42,056 nucleotides of DNA from Actinomycetota bacterium (GTDB lineage: Bacteria; Actinomycetota; Thermoleophilia; Solirubrobacterales; Solirubrobacteraceae): contig VAWT01000160.1 of the NCBI GenBank assembly GCA_005883415.1, forward strand, positions 1 through 42,056, in the 5' to 3' direction. Position 1 is the first letter of the stretch; every line of letters starts with the position of its first letter. The position numbers and the translations under genes are program-made. This document shows, in pieces, positions 9,843 to 19,522 of the stretch. The notes under the pieces were generated by a model that ran no database searches, had not been told where the DNA came from, and saw only the letters and a program-made list of their open reading frames with translations.

Positions 9843-9886
9843 GCCCGGTCGGGGCAGGCGCTTCTCGCATAGCCTTCCGCGCTCAC

Positions 9887-10765
9887 ATGCAGATCACGAC
9901 CCTTGCGCAAGTGCAGGAGCGGCCGAGGCGGGTGGCGGTTGGGGAATTCGACGGCGTGCACCTGGGTCACCGGGAGGTGATCCGCGGAAGCGACACGGTC
10001 CTCACGTTCGACCCCCACCCGCTCCAGGTCGTGCGGCCCGAGGCTGCCCCCAGGCTGCTCACCAGCCTCGACGTCAAGGCCGAGCTGATCGCCAGCCTGG
10101 GCGTGAAGGAGCTCGTCGTGCTCCAGTTCGATGAGCGATTCGCCCATCAGAGCCCGCAAGAATTCATTGATCAGGTGCTGGTTGGAACGCTTGACGCTAC
10201 ACGCGTGTCGGTAGGCGAGAACTTCCGCTTCGGCCACCGCGCCGCCGGGGATCCGGCGCTCCTGGAGGCCGACGGCAGGTTTGAGACGCGCGTGGTGCCT
10301 TTGGTCGAGGTCGACGGCGAGGTGGTCTCCTCGAGCCACATCCGCGGCTTGGTGCTGGCCGGGGAGGTCGAGCTTGCGGCCCGCTTTCTCGGCGCTCCCT
10401 TCCAGCTTCGGGGCGAGGTGGTGGTGGGGGACCGGCGGGGGCGGACGCTCGGCTTCCCCACCGCCAACGTCGTCCCCGACGAATCGCTCGTCTATCCAGG
10501 CCATGGCGTCTACGCCGCCCGCGCCGACGGATCCTGTGCGGCCGTCAGCGTCGGGGTCAGACCGACGTTTGGCACCGGCCGGGGAGTGCTGGTAGAGGCG
10601 TACCTGATCGACCGCGACGTCGAGCTGTATGGGCGCAAGCTGGGCGTGGAGTTCCTGCACCGATTGCGTGGCGAGCGCCGGTTCGATCCGATCGACGCGC
10701 TCGTGGCGCAGATGCACCGCGACGTCGAGGAGACCCGGCAGCTGTGCGGGGAGCGAAGGGGATAG
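9887..10765 (+). CDS. ribF: Bifunctional riboflavin kinase/FAD synthetase
   Basis: [67 protein letters not shown]. Confidence 0.93.
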   Translation: MQITTLAQVQERPRRVAVGEFDGVHLGHREVIRGSDTVLTFDPHPLQVVRPEAAPRLLTSLDVKAELIASLGVKELVVLQFDERFAHQSPQEFIDQVLVGTLDATRVSVGENFRFGHRAAGDPALLEADGRFETRVVPLVEVDGEVVSSSHIRGLVLAGEVELAARFLGAPFQLRGEVVVGDRRGRTLGFPTANVVPDESLVYPGHGVYAARADGSCAAVSVGVRPTFGTGRGVLVEAYLIDRDVELYGRKLGVEFLHRLRGERRFDPIDALVAQMHRDVEETRQLCGERRG

Positions 10766-10796
10766 CTGGGGCACTCCTGCTAGCCTCGGCCGCCGC

Positions 10797-11066
10797 ATGA
10801 CCGTCACCCAGGAACGCAAGCGACAGCTGGTCGAGCAGTTCGGCTCCGGAGTCAGCGACACCGGCAAGACCGAGGTGCAGATCGCGCTGCTCACCGAGCG
10901 AATCAACGCATTGACAGAGCATCTGCGCGCGCACAGCAAGGATCACCATTCGCGCCGTGGCCTGCTGATGCTCGTCGGCCGTCGCCGGCGGTTTCTCAAC
11001 TACCTCCAGCGCACCGACCTCGAGCGCTATCGCGGCTTGCTGCGCGAGCTCGGCCTGCGCAGGTGA
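10797..11066 (+). CDS. rpsO: 30S ribosomal protein S15
   Basis: [70 protein letters not shown]. Confidence 0.96.
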   Translation: MTVTQERKRQLVEQFGSGVSDTGKTEVQIALLTERINALTEHLRAHSKDHHSRRGLLMLVGRRRRFLNYLQRTDLERYRGLLRELGLRR

Positions 11067-11560
11067 GTCCCTCCAGCGCTGACGCTCCCGCGGTCCAGGC
11101 CCGCGACTCGATTCTGCTCGCCGGCACCCCGGTTCCGGAGTTCACGCTCCGGCGCGAAGACGGCACCGCGTTCGGCCGTGCCGACCTCGAGAGGCGGACC
11201 ACGGTGCTCGTTTTCTACCCGTTCGCCTTCAGCCCGGTGTGCACGGATCAGTTGAGCCTCTACCAGGAGTTGCTACCGGAGTTCGGGCAGCAGGGGGCCA
11301 CGCTGTACGGCGTGTCCTGCGACGCCACCTGGTCTCAGAAGGCCTTTCGCGAGCGGCTGGGAGTGGCCATTGAGCAGCTGTCAGACTTCGAGCCCAAGGG
11401 CGCCGCCTGCAGGACGTTCGGCGTCTATCACCCTGGCGGCTTTCCGCAGCGGGCACTGATGATCGTCGGTCCGGACGTGAGGGTCAGGTGGAGCTACCAG
11501 GCGCACTCGCCGGCTGAGCTGCCCGGCGCGAACCTCATCTTCGACGGGCTCGCCGCTTGA
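11063..11560 (+). CDS. Peroxiredoxin (AhpE/AhpC-TSA family)
   Basis: [57 protein letters not shown] overlapping the rpsO stop. Confidence 0.88.
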   Translation: MSPSSADAPAVQARDSILLAGTPVPEFTLRREDGTAFGRADLERRTTVLVFYPFAFSPVCTDQLSLYQELLPEFGQQGATLYGVSCDATWSQKAFRERLGVAIEQLSDFEPKGAACRTFGVYHPGGFPQRALMIVGPDVRVRWSYQAHSPAELPGANLIFDGLAA

Positions 11561-12090
11561 CATCAGGCTCTGGCGACCTCGGCTCCGCGCCCCTCCCGCC
11601 GCTCTGCACCGATGATCACGTCCGCGGTCCGGCCACCGGGTCGGCGGTGATCGAATATGCAGATTTCGAATGTCCCTTCTGTGCCGCGCTGCACCTGCGG
11701 CTGAAGGATCGGCCACTGCACGTGGCCTTCAGGCACTTCCCCGTGCGCTCGAGCCATCCCCGGGCATGGGCCGCGGCCTGCGCCGCCGAGGCGGCCGCGC
11801 TCCAGGGGAAGTTCTGGGAGATGCACGACTCGCTGTTTGGCGACCAGGGCCGGCTCGAGGACCCACATCTGTGGGCGCGCGCCGCCGCACTGGGCATCGA
11901 CTTGGAGCGCTTCGATTCGGACCGGCGAAGCGATGCCGTCTCCGAGCGCGTCCGACGCGATTTCCAGGCTGGGGTGCGAGCCGGGGTGGTTACGACGCCG
12001 ACGCTGTTCGCGGACGCCCAGATGCACGCCGGGCGGATCGACTCCGCCACCCTGGACGCGCTGGCACTCGCAGAGCGCACGGCCCGATAG
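11557..12090 (+). CDS. DsbA-family thioredoxin-fold protein
   Basis: IEYADFECPFCAALHLRLKDRPLHVAFRHFPVRSSHPRAWAAACAAEAAALQGKFWEMHDSLF; FECPFC active site. Confidence 0.85.
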   Translation: MTSGSGDLGSAPLPPLCTDDHVRGPATGSAVIEYADFECPFCAALHLRLKDRPLHVAFRHFPVRSSHPRAWAAACAAEAAALQGKFWEMHDSLFGDQGRLEDPHLWARAAALGIDLERFDSDRRSDAVSERVRRDFQAGVRAGVVTTPTLFADAQMHAGRIDSATLDALALAERTAR

Positions 12091-12099
12091 GGGTCAGCC

Positions 12100-12129
12100 T
12101 GGCGCCCGGCCGCGCGCGGCCGGGCGCCA
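12100..12129. repeat. 30-nt perfect palindrome/hairpin between the dsbA-like gene and pnp
   Basis: TGGCGCCCGGCCGCGCGCGGCCGGGCGCCA is self-complementary over 30 nt; no U-tract follows. Confidence 0.85.
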
Positions 12130-12247
12130 AGCCGACCGCGAACTGCCATCCCGATCCGCCCGCTACCATCATCAGCGTTCGGAACTAGAAACAAGAGAGA
12201 CAAGCGCTCCGCCGACCGAAGGGCGGGGTGAAGAAGGGAAACTGAAT

Positions 12248-14242
12248 ATGTCTGACGCCGTTACGCGCGTGTCCGTCGAGATCGAGGGCAAGGAGATCTC
12301 GTTCGAGACCGGCAAGTTGGCCAAGCAGGCCTCCGGCGCCGTCGTCGTCCGCTCGGGCGACACGATGGTCCTCTGTACCGCCACCGCGGGCAACCTCCGC
12401 GACGTGGACTTCCTCCCGCTCACCGTCGACGTCGAGGAGCGGATGTACGCCGCCGGGAAGATCCCCGGCTCATTCTTCAAGCGCGAGGGACGCGCGGGCG
12501 AGAAGGCGACGCTGTCGGCGCGCCTGATCGACCGCCCGATCCGCCCGCTGTTCCCCAAGGGTTGGCGGTTCGAGACCCAGCTCGTGGCGATTCCGATCTC
12601 GGTCGACCACGTAAACCCCTACGACATCCTTGCGATGAACGGCGCATCTGCCGCGCTGATGGTCTCGAACATCCCGTTCCCGACCCCGGTCGGCGCGGTC
12701 CGGATCGGCAAGGTGGACGGCAACTTCGTCGTCAACCCGGCCGAGGACGACCTCGTCGACAACACGGACCTCGACCTGATCGTGGCCGGCACCGAGGAGG
12801 CGATCCTCATGGTGGAGGCGGGCGCGAGCGAGATCCCCGAGGCGGAGATCCTCGACGCGCTCGACATCGCCCACGCCGAGATCAAGAAGCTGTGCGCGCT
12901 CCAGCACGAGCTGCGCGAGAAGGCGGGCAAGCCCAAGCTCGAGGTGGAGGTCCCGCAGGTCGACGAGGCCCTGCTGGCCGAGATCAAGGCCTCGCACGGG
13001 GCCGCGCTCGACGAGGCCACGCAGGTCGAGGACAAGCTCGAGCGCCAGGACGCGAGCAAGGCCGTCGAAACCGCCGTGCTCGAGCAGTACGCGCCGGCGC
13101 CCGAGGGCGAGGCAACCGAGGACTCCGCGGCCCGGCGGGCCGCCGTCCAACTCGCCTTCGACGCGCTCGAGAAGTCGATCATCCGCGAGCGCATCGCGGT
13201 GCAGAAGAAGCGGCCCGACGGCCGCGGGGCGGACGAGATCCGCGACATCTCGATCGAGGTCGGGGTCGGCCCGCGCACGCACGGCTCGGCGCTGTTCACG
13301 CGCGGCCAGACGCAGGCGTTCAGCGTGGTCGCCCTCGGGACGCTTCGCGAGGAGATGCGCCTCGACACCCTCGGGCTACATCTTGGAGTCCAACGGCTCT
13401 AGCTCGATGGCCAGCGTGTGCGGCTCCTCGCTCAGCCTGATGGACGCCGGCGTCCCGATCAAGCGCCCGGTGGCCGGGATCGCGATGGGGCTGATCAAGG
13501 AGGGCCAGGACTACATCATCCTCACCGATATCGCCGGCGTCGAGGACCATCTCGGCGACATGGACTTCAAGGTCGCGGGCACTGAGCGCGGCATCACCGC
13601 GCTGCAGATGGACATCAAGATCACCGGAGTGACGTTCGAGGTCCTGCGCGACGCGCTCGGGCAGGCGAAGGTAGCCCGGGAATTCGTCCTGGGTCGGATG
13701 GCCGAGGCGAGACGATCCGCGCCCTGCAGGAGGAGTACGAAGCGCAGATCGACGTCTCCGACGAGGGCCAGGTGCTGGTCTACGCCTCCGACGGCGAGCG
13801 CGGCGATGCGCTGGTCGACCGGATCCGGGCCATGACCAAGGAGGTCGAGGTGGGCGACGAGTTCACCGGCAAGGTGGTCAAGACGACCGCGTTCGGGGCG
13901 TTCATCGAGCTCTCCAAGGGCACCGACGGTCTGCTGCACATCTCCAACATCTCGCCCGGGCAGCGCATAGGTTCGGTCGAGGAAGTGCTCAGCAGGGGCG
14001 ATGAGCTGAGCGTGCGGGTGGTCGAGGTCGACCGCGAGCGCGGGAGGATCGGGCTGCGGCTGGCGAGCGATCCCGATGTCGCCGGCAAGAGCGTCGAGGA
14101 GCTGGCCACCGTCGGCTCCGGCGATCCTGGGCCCCCGCGGCGCGACCGGCGCGACGGGCGCCCCCGCGACGGCCGGGGCCGAGATCGCGAGCGGGACCGC
14201 AGCCGGGTCCGCGACCGCGACCCTGACCGGCCGCGGTCGTAA
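12248..14242 (+). pseudogene. pnp: Polynucleotide phosphorylase, interrupted by two frame-changing apparent internal deletions
   Basis: Frame-2 segment 12248-~13375 (MSDAVTRVSVEIEGKEISFETG...[14 protein letters not shown]), frame-0 segment ~13377-13708 ([40 protein letters not shown]...), frame-2 segment ~13709-14242 ([20 protein letters not shown]...KTTAFGAFIELSKGTDGLLHISNI...). The frame-2 reading terminates at 13402. Confidence 0.85.
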
Positions 14243-15529
14243 GTGCACCGTCTGACCACGCTCGACTCCGGCGTCCGGGTCGTGACCGAGGCCATGCCCT
14301 CGGTCCGCTCGGTCGCGCTCGGCCTGTGGATCGGCACGGGGTCGCGCGATGAGACCGATGCTCAGGCCGGGCTCTCGCACCTGCTGGAGCATCTGCTGTT
14401 CAAGGGATCGGCCAGGTACGAGTCGCTCGAGATCGACCAGCTCTTCGACGCGATGGGCGGCGAGCTGAACGCGGGCACGGGCAAGGAGACGACATCCGTC
14501 TACGCCCGCGTGATCGACGAGCACGTCCCCGACGCGTTCGATGTCCTGGCCGACATCGTGTTCCGCCCCGCCTTCAGGGAGATCGACTCCGAGCGCGCGG
14601 TGATCCTCGAGGAGATCGCGATGTACGAGGACGATCCCCAGGAAAAGGTGTTCGACGTCCTGGGCCATGCGGTGTTCGGCGATCACCCGCTGGGCCGGGC
14701 GATCATCGGGCGCGCCCAGGTGATCGCCCAGACGCCGCCCGTGGAGATCGCCGCGTTCCATGCGGCACGCTATGTGCCCGGCAACGTCGTGATCGCAGCC
14801 GCCGGGGCCGTCGAGCACGAGGCGCTGGTGGAGCTGGTGGCCGAGCGGGTGCCCGCTGAGAGCGGGGCGGCGGCTCGGAGCACGCCGCCGGCCCCGCCAA
14901 ACGACGGCTCCGCCACGCGGCGGTTCGAGCGCAAGGACACCGAGCAGTACCACGTCTGCCTCGGGGGTCGCGGGCTCTCGCGCCACGACGACCGCCGGTT
15001 CGCGCTGCGGGTGCTCGATACGATCTTCGGCGGCACGTCGTCGTCCCGGCTGTTCCAAGAAGTGCGAGAGCGCCGGGGCCTGGCGTACGCCGTCTACTCG
15101 TTCGCGAACGCCTACCAGGACACAGGACAGGTCGGCCTGTACCTGGGGACCAGGACCGACAACCTGGCCGAAGCAATGGCCACTGTGGGAGCCGAGCTGC
15201 GCCGGCTGACTGAGGAGCCGGTCACCGACGAGGAGCTTCACCGGGCCAAGGAGAACCTCAGGGGACGGATCGTGCTGTCGCTGGAGTCGACCGGCGCCCG
15301 GATGAACCGTCTTGGCTCGGAGGTGCTCGCCGGCGGCCCGCTGCTGTCGCTGGACGAGGTGGTGGGGCGGATCGAGGCCGTCACGACCGAGGACCTGGCG
15401 CTCCTGGCGCGAGAGCTGTGGGTTCCCGAGAGGCTGTCGGCGGCCGGGATCGGCCCGGACGAGGGGCGGTTCGAGGAGGCGCTCAGGGCGCTCGCTCCGG
15501 CTGAGACCGCGCGGAGCGCGGTCGGTTAA
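14243..15529 (+). CDS. M16 family zinc metallopeptidase (processing-peptidase-like)
   Basis: HLLEHLLFKGSARYESLEIDQLFDAMGGELNAGTGKETTSVYARV; inverted zinc motif HxxEH. Confidence 0.9.
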   Translation: MHRLTTLDSGVRVVTEAMPSVRSVALGLWIGTGSRDETDAQAGLSHLLEHLLFKGSARYESLEIDQLFDAMGGELNAGTGKETTSVYARVIDEHVPDAFDVLADIVFRPAFREIDSERAVILEEIAMYEDDPQEKVFDVLGHAVFGDHPLGRAIIGRAQVIAQTPPVEIAAFHAARYVPGNVVIAAAGAVEHEALVELVAERVPAESGAAARSTPPAPPNDGSATRRFERKDTEQYHVCLGGRGLSRHDDRRFALRVLDTIFGGTSSSRLFQEVRERRGLAYAVYSFANAYQDTGQVGLYLGTRTDNLAEAMATVGAELRRLTEEPVTDEELHRAKENLRGRIVLSLESTGARMNRLGSEVLAGGPLLSLDEVVGRIEAVTTEDLALLARELWVPERLSAAGIGPDEGRFEEALRALAPAETARSAVG

Positions 15530-15585
15530 GTGAGGTCGGAGGCCGGGCGGCAGGGTCAGACGGCGGGGCGGGAAGCCCCGCGGGG

Positions 15586-16266
15586 GTGCCTCGATTGATC
15601 AGGGTGGCCGTCGCCGGCGCGGCCGGACGGATGGGGGAGACCGCCTGCCGGGCCGTGAAGCAGGCGGAGGACCTCGAGCTTGTGGCCCGCGCCGATCCCG
15701 CCCTGGGGGCGTCGCTGGGTGAGGCGCTCGGTCAGGGAACGGAGGTGCTGGTCGACTTCACGGTTCCGTACAGCGCGGTGGCCAACGCCCATGAGGCCGT
15801 GGCGGCCGGCGTCCACGTCGTAATCGGAACCACCGGCTTCGATCCGGGGGAGCTAGACGATCTCCGCGGCGCGCCGGCGAACGTATTCATCGCACCGAAC
15901 TTCGCCATCGGCGCCGTGCTGATGATGCAGTTCGCCCAGCAGGCGGCCAGGCACATGCCGAAAGCCGAGATCATCGAGCTCCATCACGACCGTAAGGTTG
16001 ACCGGCCCAGCGGCACCGCAGCCCGGACAGCGGCGCTGATGAGTGAGGCAGCGCCAGCTATGCCGCGGCCCCCGATACATTCGGTCCGCCTGCCGGGCCT
16101 CGTGGCCCATCAGGAGGTGATCCTGGGCGCCCTCGAGCAGACGCTCACGATCAGGCACGACTCGTTCGGGCGCGAGTCGTTCATGCCCGGTGTGCTGCTG
16201 GCGGTGCGGCGGGTAGGGACGCTCGAGGACTCACCCCTCGTGGGGCTCGAGCACCTGCTGACATAG
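15586..16266 (+). CDS. dapB: 4-hydroxy-tetrahydrodipicolinate reductase
   Basis: IRVAVAGAAGRMGETACRAV, VIGTTGFDPGEL, APNFAIGAVLMMQFA, ELHHDRKVDRPSGTA. Confidence 0.92.
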   Translation: MPRLIRVAVAGAAGRMGETACRAVKQAEDLELVARADPALGASLGEALGQGTEVLVDFTVPYSAVANAHEAVAAGVHVVIGTTGFDPGELDDLRGAPANVFIAPNFAIGAVLMMQFAQQAARHMPKAEIIELHHDRKVDRPSGTAARTAALMSEAAPAMPRPPIHSVRLPGLVAHQEVILGALEQTLTIRHDSFGRESFMPGVLLAVRRVGTLEDSPLVGLEHLLT

Positions 16267-16369
16267 CCGACGTGCGCTGGGCGTAGCAAAACCCGCGAGG
16301 GTCGAGCGCCTTTTGGGTAGCACTCCACAACGAGGTTCTAGCCCACGTGCCGAGGGGCGACCTCTCTAG

Positions 16370-16389
16370 TGAACACTTGTTTATAAAAT
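16370..16389. promoter_or_regulatory. Candidate TetR-type operator overlapping a -10-like element
   Basis: Imperfect inverted repeat TGAACA-CT-TGTTTA (16370-16383) running into TATAAAAT (16382-16389), about 31 nt before the reductase ATG at 16421. Confidence 0.4.
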
Positions 16390-16420
16390 GGCCGCGCACG
16401 GCAATCACTAAAAGGCGGAC

Positions 16421-17521
16421 ATGCCCGAGCGAGGCGCCCCCCCGAACGTTCATCCGGTCCAGCGGCGAGTGCTACGCGCCCTAGAGGTGCTGAGCACGCC
16501 GCTCTTGCCTGGCGACTACCTGGAGATGATCAATCCCCTGTGGTCGACGCGCGAGCTAAAGGGGCGGATCGAGGAGGTCAGGCACGAGACCGCCGACGCG
16601 GCCACGGTGATGATCAAACCCGGATACAGCTGGCCCGGCCACAAGCCCGGCCAGTACGTCAGGATCGGCATCGACATAGACGGGGTGCGCCACTGGCGCG
16701 CCTACTCGCTGACCTCAGACCCGTACCGCGAGGACGGGCTGCTCAGCATCACCCCCAAGCGCGTCGAGGAAGGGCAGGTCTCGCCCTACCTGGTCGACAA
16801 GGCGCGGCCGGGGACGATCGTCTCGCTCAGCAAGATCGAGGGAGAGTTCGTGCTCCCAGATCCCCCGCCGCAGAAGCTCCTATTCATCAGCGCGGGCAGC
16901 GGAGTCACGCCGATCATGAGCATGCTGCGACACCTGGATCACTACGAGCAGATCCAGGACGTCGTCCTCTTGCACTCCGCGCGCCACACCGACGAGGTGA
17001 TCTTCGGTCCCGAGCTGCGCGAGCTGGCGGACCGTCGCGAGGAATTCCGGCTGCACGAGCAGTTCACCCGCCAGGACGGCCGCATGGGCCCGAACGACCT
17101 CGAGCGCCTCTGCCCGGATTGGCGCGAGCGTCAGACCTACATCTCCGGGCCGAACGAGATGCTCGACGCTTTCAACGAGCTCTTCGATCGTGAGGCTGAC
17201 TGCGAGCAGCTGCACATGGAGCGCTTTCAGCCCAAGCTGGGACTCGGCCAGCAGGGGGAGGGGGAGGGAGGCCCCATCAAGTTCCTGTTGTCGGAGTGCG
17301 AGACCGAGTCAGACGGCCACCAGCCGATCCTAGTGGCAGGCGAGGAGGCTGGGCTCGAGCTGCCCTTCGGCTGCCGGGAGGGGATCTGCCACACCTGCGT
17401 GGGCGAGCTTCGCTCCGGGCGGGTACGCGATCTGCGCACGGGCAAGGTCTATGGGCAGGAGGGCGAAGTGATACGGACGTGCATCAGCGCGCCCGAGGGA
17501 CCGGTCGAGATAGAGCTCTAG
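16421..17521 (+). CDS. Ferredoxin reductase with C-terminal 2Fe-2S ferredoxin domain (desaturase electron donor)
   Basis: FAD/NAD module (WRAYSLTSDPYREDG, LLFISAGSGVTPIMSMLRHL) plus FGCREGICHTCVGELRSG...IRTCIS. Confidence 0.9.
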   Translation: MPERGAPPNVHPVQRRVLRALEVLSTPLLPGDYLEMINPLWSTRELKGRIEEVRHETADAATVMIKPGYSWPGHKPGQYVRIGIDIDGVRHWRAYSLTSDPYREDGLLSITPKRVEEGQVSPYLVDKARPGTIVSLSKIEGEFVLPDPPPQKLLFISAGSGVTPIMSMLRHLDHYEQIQDVVLLHSARHTDEVIFGPELRELADRREEFRLHEQFTRQDGRMGPNDLERLCPDWRERQTYISGPNEMLDAFNELFDREADCEQLHMERFQPKLGLGQQGEGEGGPIKFLLSECETESDGHQPILVAGEEAGLELPFGCREGICHTCVGELRSGRVRDLRTGKVYGQEGEVIRTCISAPEGPVEIEL

Positions 17522-17551
17522 CCAGAAACCCAAGAACCGAGGGAGGACCCA

Positions 17552-18925
17552 ATGGCGAACCAGACCCAGGACGGCCACCGCACGAACGGAAACGTGGCGA
17601 TCGAGGAACCGGAGAACCCGCTCCATCGGCTGACGTCGGAGCAGATCGAGGAGATCGGGCGGCAGTTCGACGAGCTCCACGAGCAGGTAAAGGCCGACCT
17701 CGGCGACCGCGACGCCCGGTACATCCGGTCGATGATCGCCCTCCAGCGCAGGCTGGCGCTGATTGGTCGCCTGGAGCTGATCGCGTCGCGGTGGCGGATC
17801 CCATGGGCCGTCGGGGCGGCCACGCTCGGGCTGGCGAAGATCTTCGAGAACATGGAGATCGGCCACAACGTCATGCACGGCCAGTGGGACTGGATGAACG
17901 ATCCGGTGATCAACTCGAGGGCCTGGGACTGGGACACGGCCTCCACCGCGGAGGCGTGGCGCCACTCCCACAACTACATCCACCACACGTTCACGAACAT
18001 CATCGGCAAGGACCGTGATCTGGGCTACGAGATCATGCGGATCGACCCGCAGCAGAACTGGAATCCGGTTTACGTACTGCAGCCGATCTACAACATCCTG
18101 CTGAGCTTCCTGTTCGAATGGGGGGTGGCGGTCCACGACCTCGATTTCGTCGCGATCAGGGCCGGCGAGAAGGACATGAAGCAGGTCCGCAAGGAGCTCA
18201 AGGGGATCGCCGGCAAGGCGCGCACCCAGATCACCAAGGACTACATCGCCTGGCCGCTGATCAGCGGCATCGCGATGACGCTGATCGAGCTGGGCCTGAT
18301 CACGCTGAAGGCCCGCGCCAATGGCGGCGAACGGAACCCAGCGGTTCGGGCCACGCGCACGCTCCGTCGCTTCCGTCGCAAGCAGCGCGGACGACGGGAG
18401 GTCCTGCGCCAGCTGGTCGAGCGACGTTCGTTCCAAGAGCCGTTTCGGCGCACACTGACAGCCGACGTTGCGGCCAACATCATCCGCAATGTGTGGTCCT
18501 ACGCGATCATCTTCTGCGGCCACTTCCCGGATCAGACGTACACGTTCACCGAAGGGGAGGTCAAGGACGAGACGCGCGGCGGCTGGTACGTGCGCCAGCT
18601 GACCGGAGCCGCCAACATAGACGGCGGGCCGCTGTTCCACGTCATGAGCGGAAATCTCGGCTACCAGGTGGAGCACCACCTGTTCCCCGACATGCCGAGC
18701 ACCCGCTACGGGGAGATCGCGCCGAAGGTCCGAGAGATCTGTGAGCGCTATGACCTGCCCTACAACACCGGCCCGTTCAGCAAGCAGCTGGGGATGGTGC
18801 AGCGCACGATCCTGAGGCTGGCGTTTCCGGGCGGCAAGTCGCGGCCCAAGCCCGGGCCCTACCACGGTCCGCTGGTCAGGGGAAGCGGCGAGCACTCGCC
18901 CTCAGGAGTACCGGCAGTGTCGTAG
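17552..18925 (+). CDS. Membrane fatty-acid desaturase with an unusual central insertion
   Basis: Histidine boxes GHNVMHGQW, WRHSHNYIHHTFTN and GYQVEHHLFPDMPS; basic insertion GERNPAVRATRTLRRFRRKQRGRREVLRQLVERRSF. Confidence 0.88.
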   Translation: MANQTQDGHRTNGNVAIEEPENPLHRLTSEQIEEIGRQFDELHEQVKADLGDRDARYIRSMIALQRRLALIGRLELIASRWRIPWAVGAATLGLAKIFENMEIGHNVMHGQWDWMNDPVINSRAWDWDTASTAEAWRHSHNYIHHTFTNIIGKDRDLGYEIMRIDPQQNWNPVYVLQPIYNILLSFLFEWGVAVHDLDFVAIRAGEKDMKQVRKELKGIAGKARTQITKDYIAWPLISGIAMTLIELGLITLKARANGGERNPAVRATRTLRRFRRKQRGRREVLRQLVERRSFQEPFRRTLTADVAANIIRNVWSYAIIFCGHFPDQTYTFTEGEVKDETRGGWYVRQLTGAANIDGGPLFHVMSGNLGYQVEHHLFPDMPSTRYGEIAPKVREICERYDLPYNTGPFSKQLGMVQRTILRLAFPGGKSRPKPGPYHGPLVRGSGEHSPSGVPAVS

Positions 18926-18981
18926 TCAGCGGTGGCACATAGCCGTTGCGGAGGCATCGCCCCGGGCGCTATGTTTGCTTG

Positions 18982-19473
18982 GTGGCGTTCAAGAAGCACA
19001 TCCTTGTGGTTGCGAACGTCACGGCGGCCTCCGATGAGCTGCTCGACACGCTCAAGGAGATCGCCGTCGGGCGTTCGGCCGATTTCACGCTGATCGTCCC
19101 GGCCACGCCGTTCGGGGGCGGGCGCGAGGCTGCCCACGAGGCCATGTCCGCCGCCTGCGAGCGCCTTCGCGTGGAGGGATTCGAGATCGATGGAAGCGTC
19201 GGCAATCCGGATCCGATCGTCGCCGTCATCGAGGCTTGGGATCCCAAGCGCTACGACGAGATCGTCGTCTCCACGCTGCCGATGCGCTTCTCGAAGTGGT
19301 TGCACGCCGGCCTTCCCGAGCGAATCGAGAAGCTCACCGGAGCACCGGTCACACACGTGATATCCCAGCCGACCAGGACCATGGTCGAGGTGGAGCCGGT
19401 GCCGGCGCACGAGAAGAGCGCCATGGGCCCCCTGTCGGTGCTCGGCTGGGGCGGGCATAAACAGCCCGAGTAG
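18982..19473 (+). CDS. Conserved hypothetical protein, universal-stress-like alpha/beta fold
   Basis: VAFKKHILVVANVTAASDELLDTLKEIAVGRSADFTLIVPATPF...YDEIVVSTLPMRFSKWL; GTG at 18982. Confidence 0.6.
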   Translation: MAFKKHILVVANVTAASDELLDTLKEIAVGRSADFTLIVPATPFGGGREAAHEAMSAACERLRVEGFEIDGSVGNPDPIVAVIEAWDPKRYDEIVVSTLPMRFSKWLHAGLPERIEKLTGAPVTHVISQPTRTMVEVEPVPAHEKSAMGPLSVLGWGGHKQPE

Positions 19474-19522
19474 ACCGAGCCCGGATCCTCGGGCGTCCCT
19501 TAGCCCTGCGATAATCGCGGCG

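Noticed and set aside
13370-13410. Programmed ribosomal frameshift in pnp
   Set aside because: No slippery site is evident and conserved residues are absent on both sides of the junctions, so frameshifting could not rebuild a complete PNPase.
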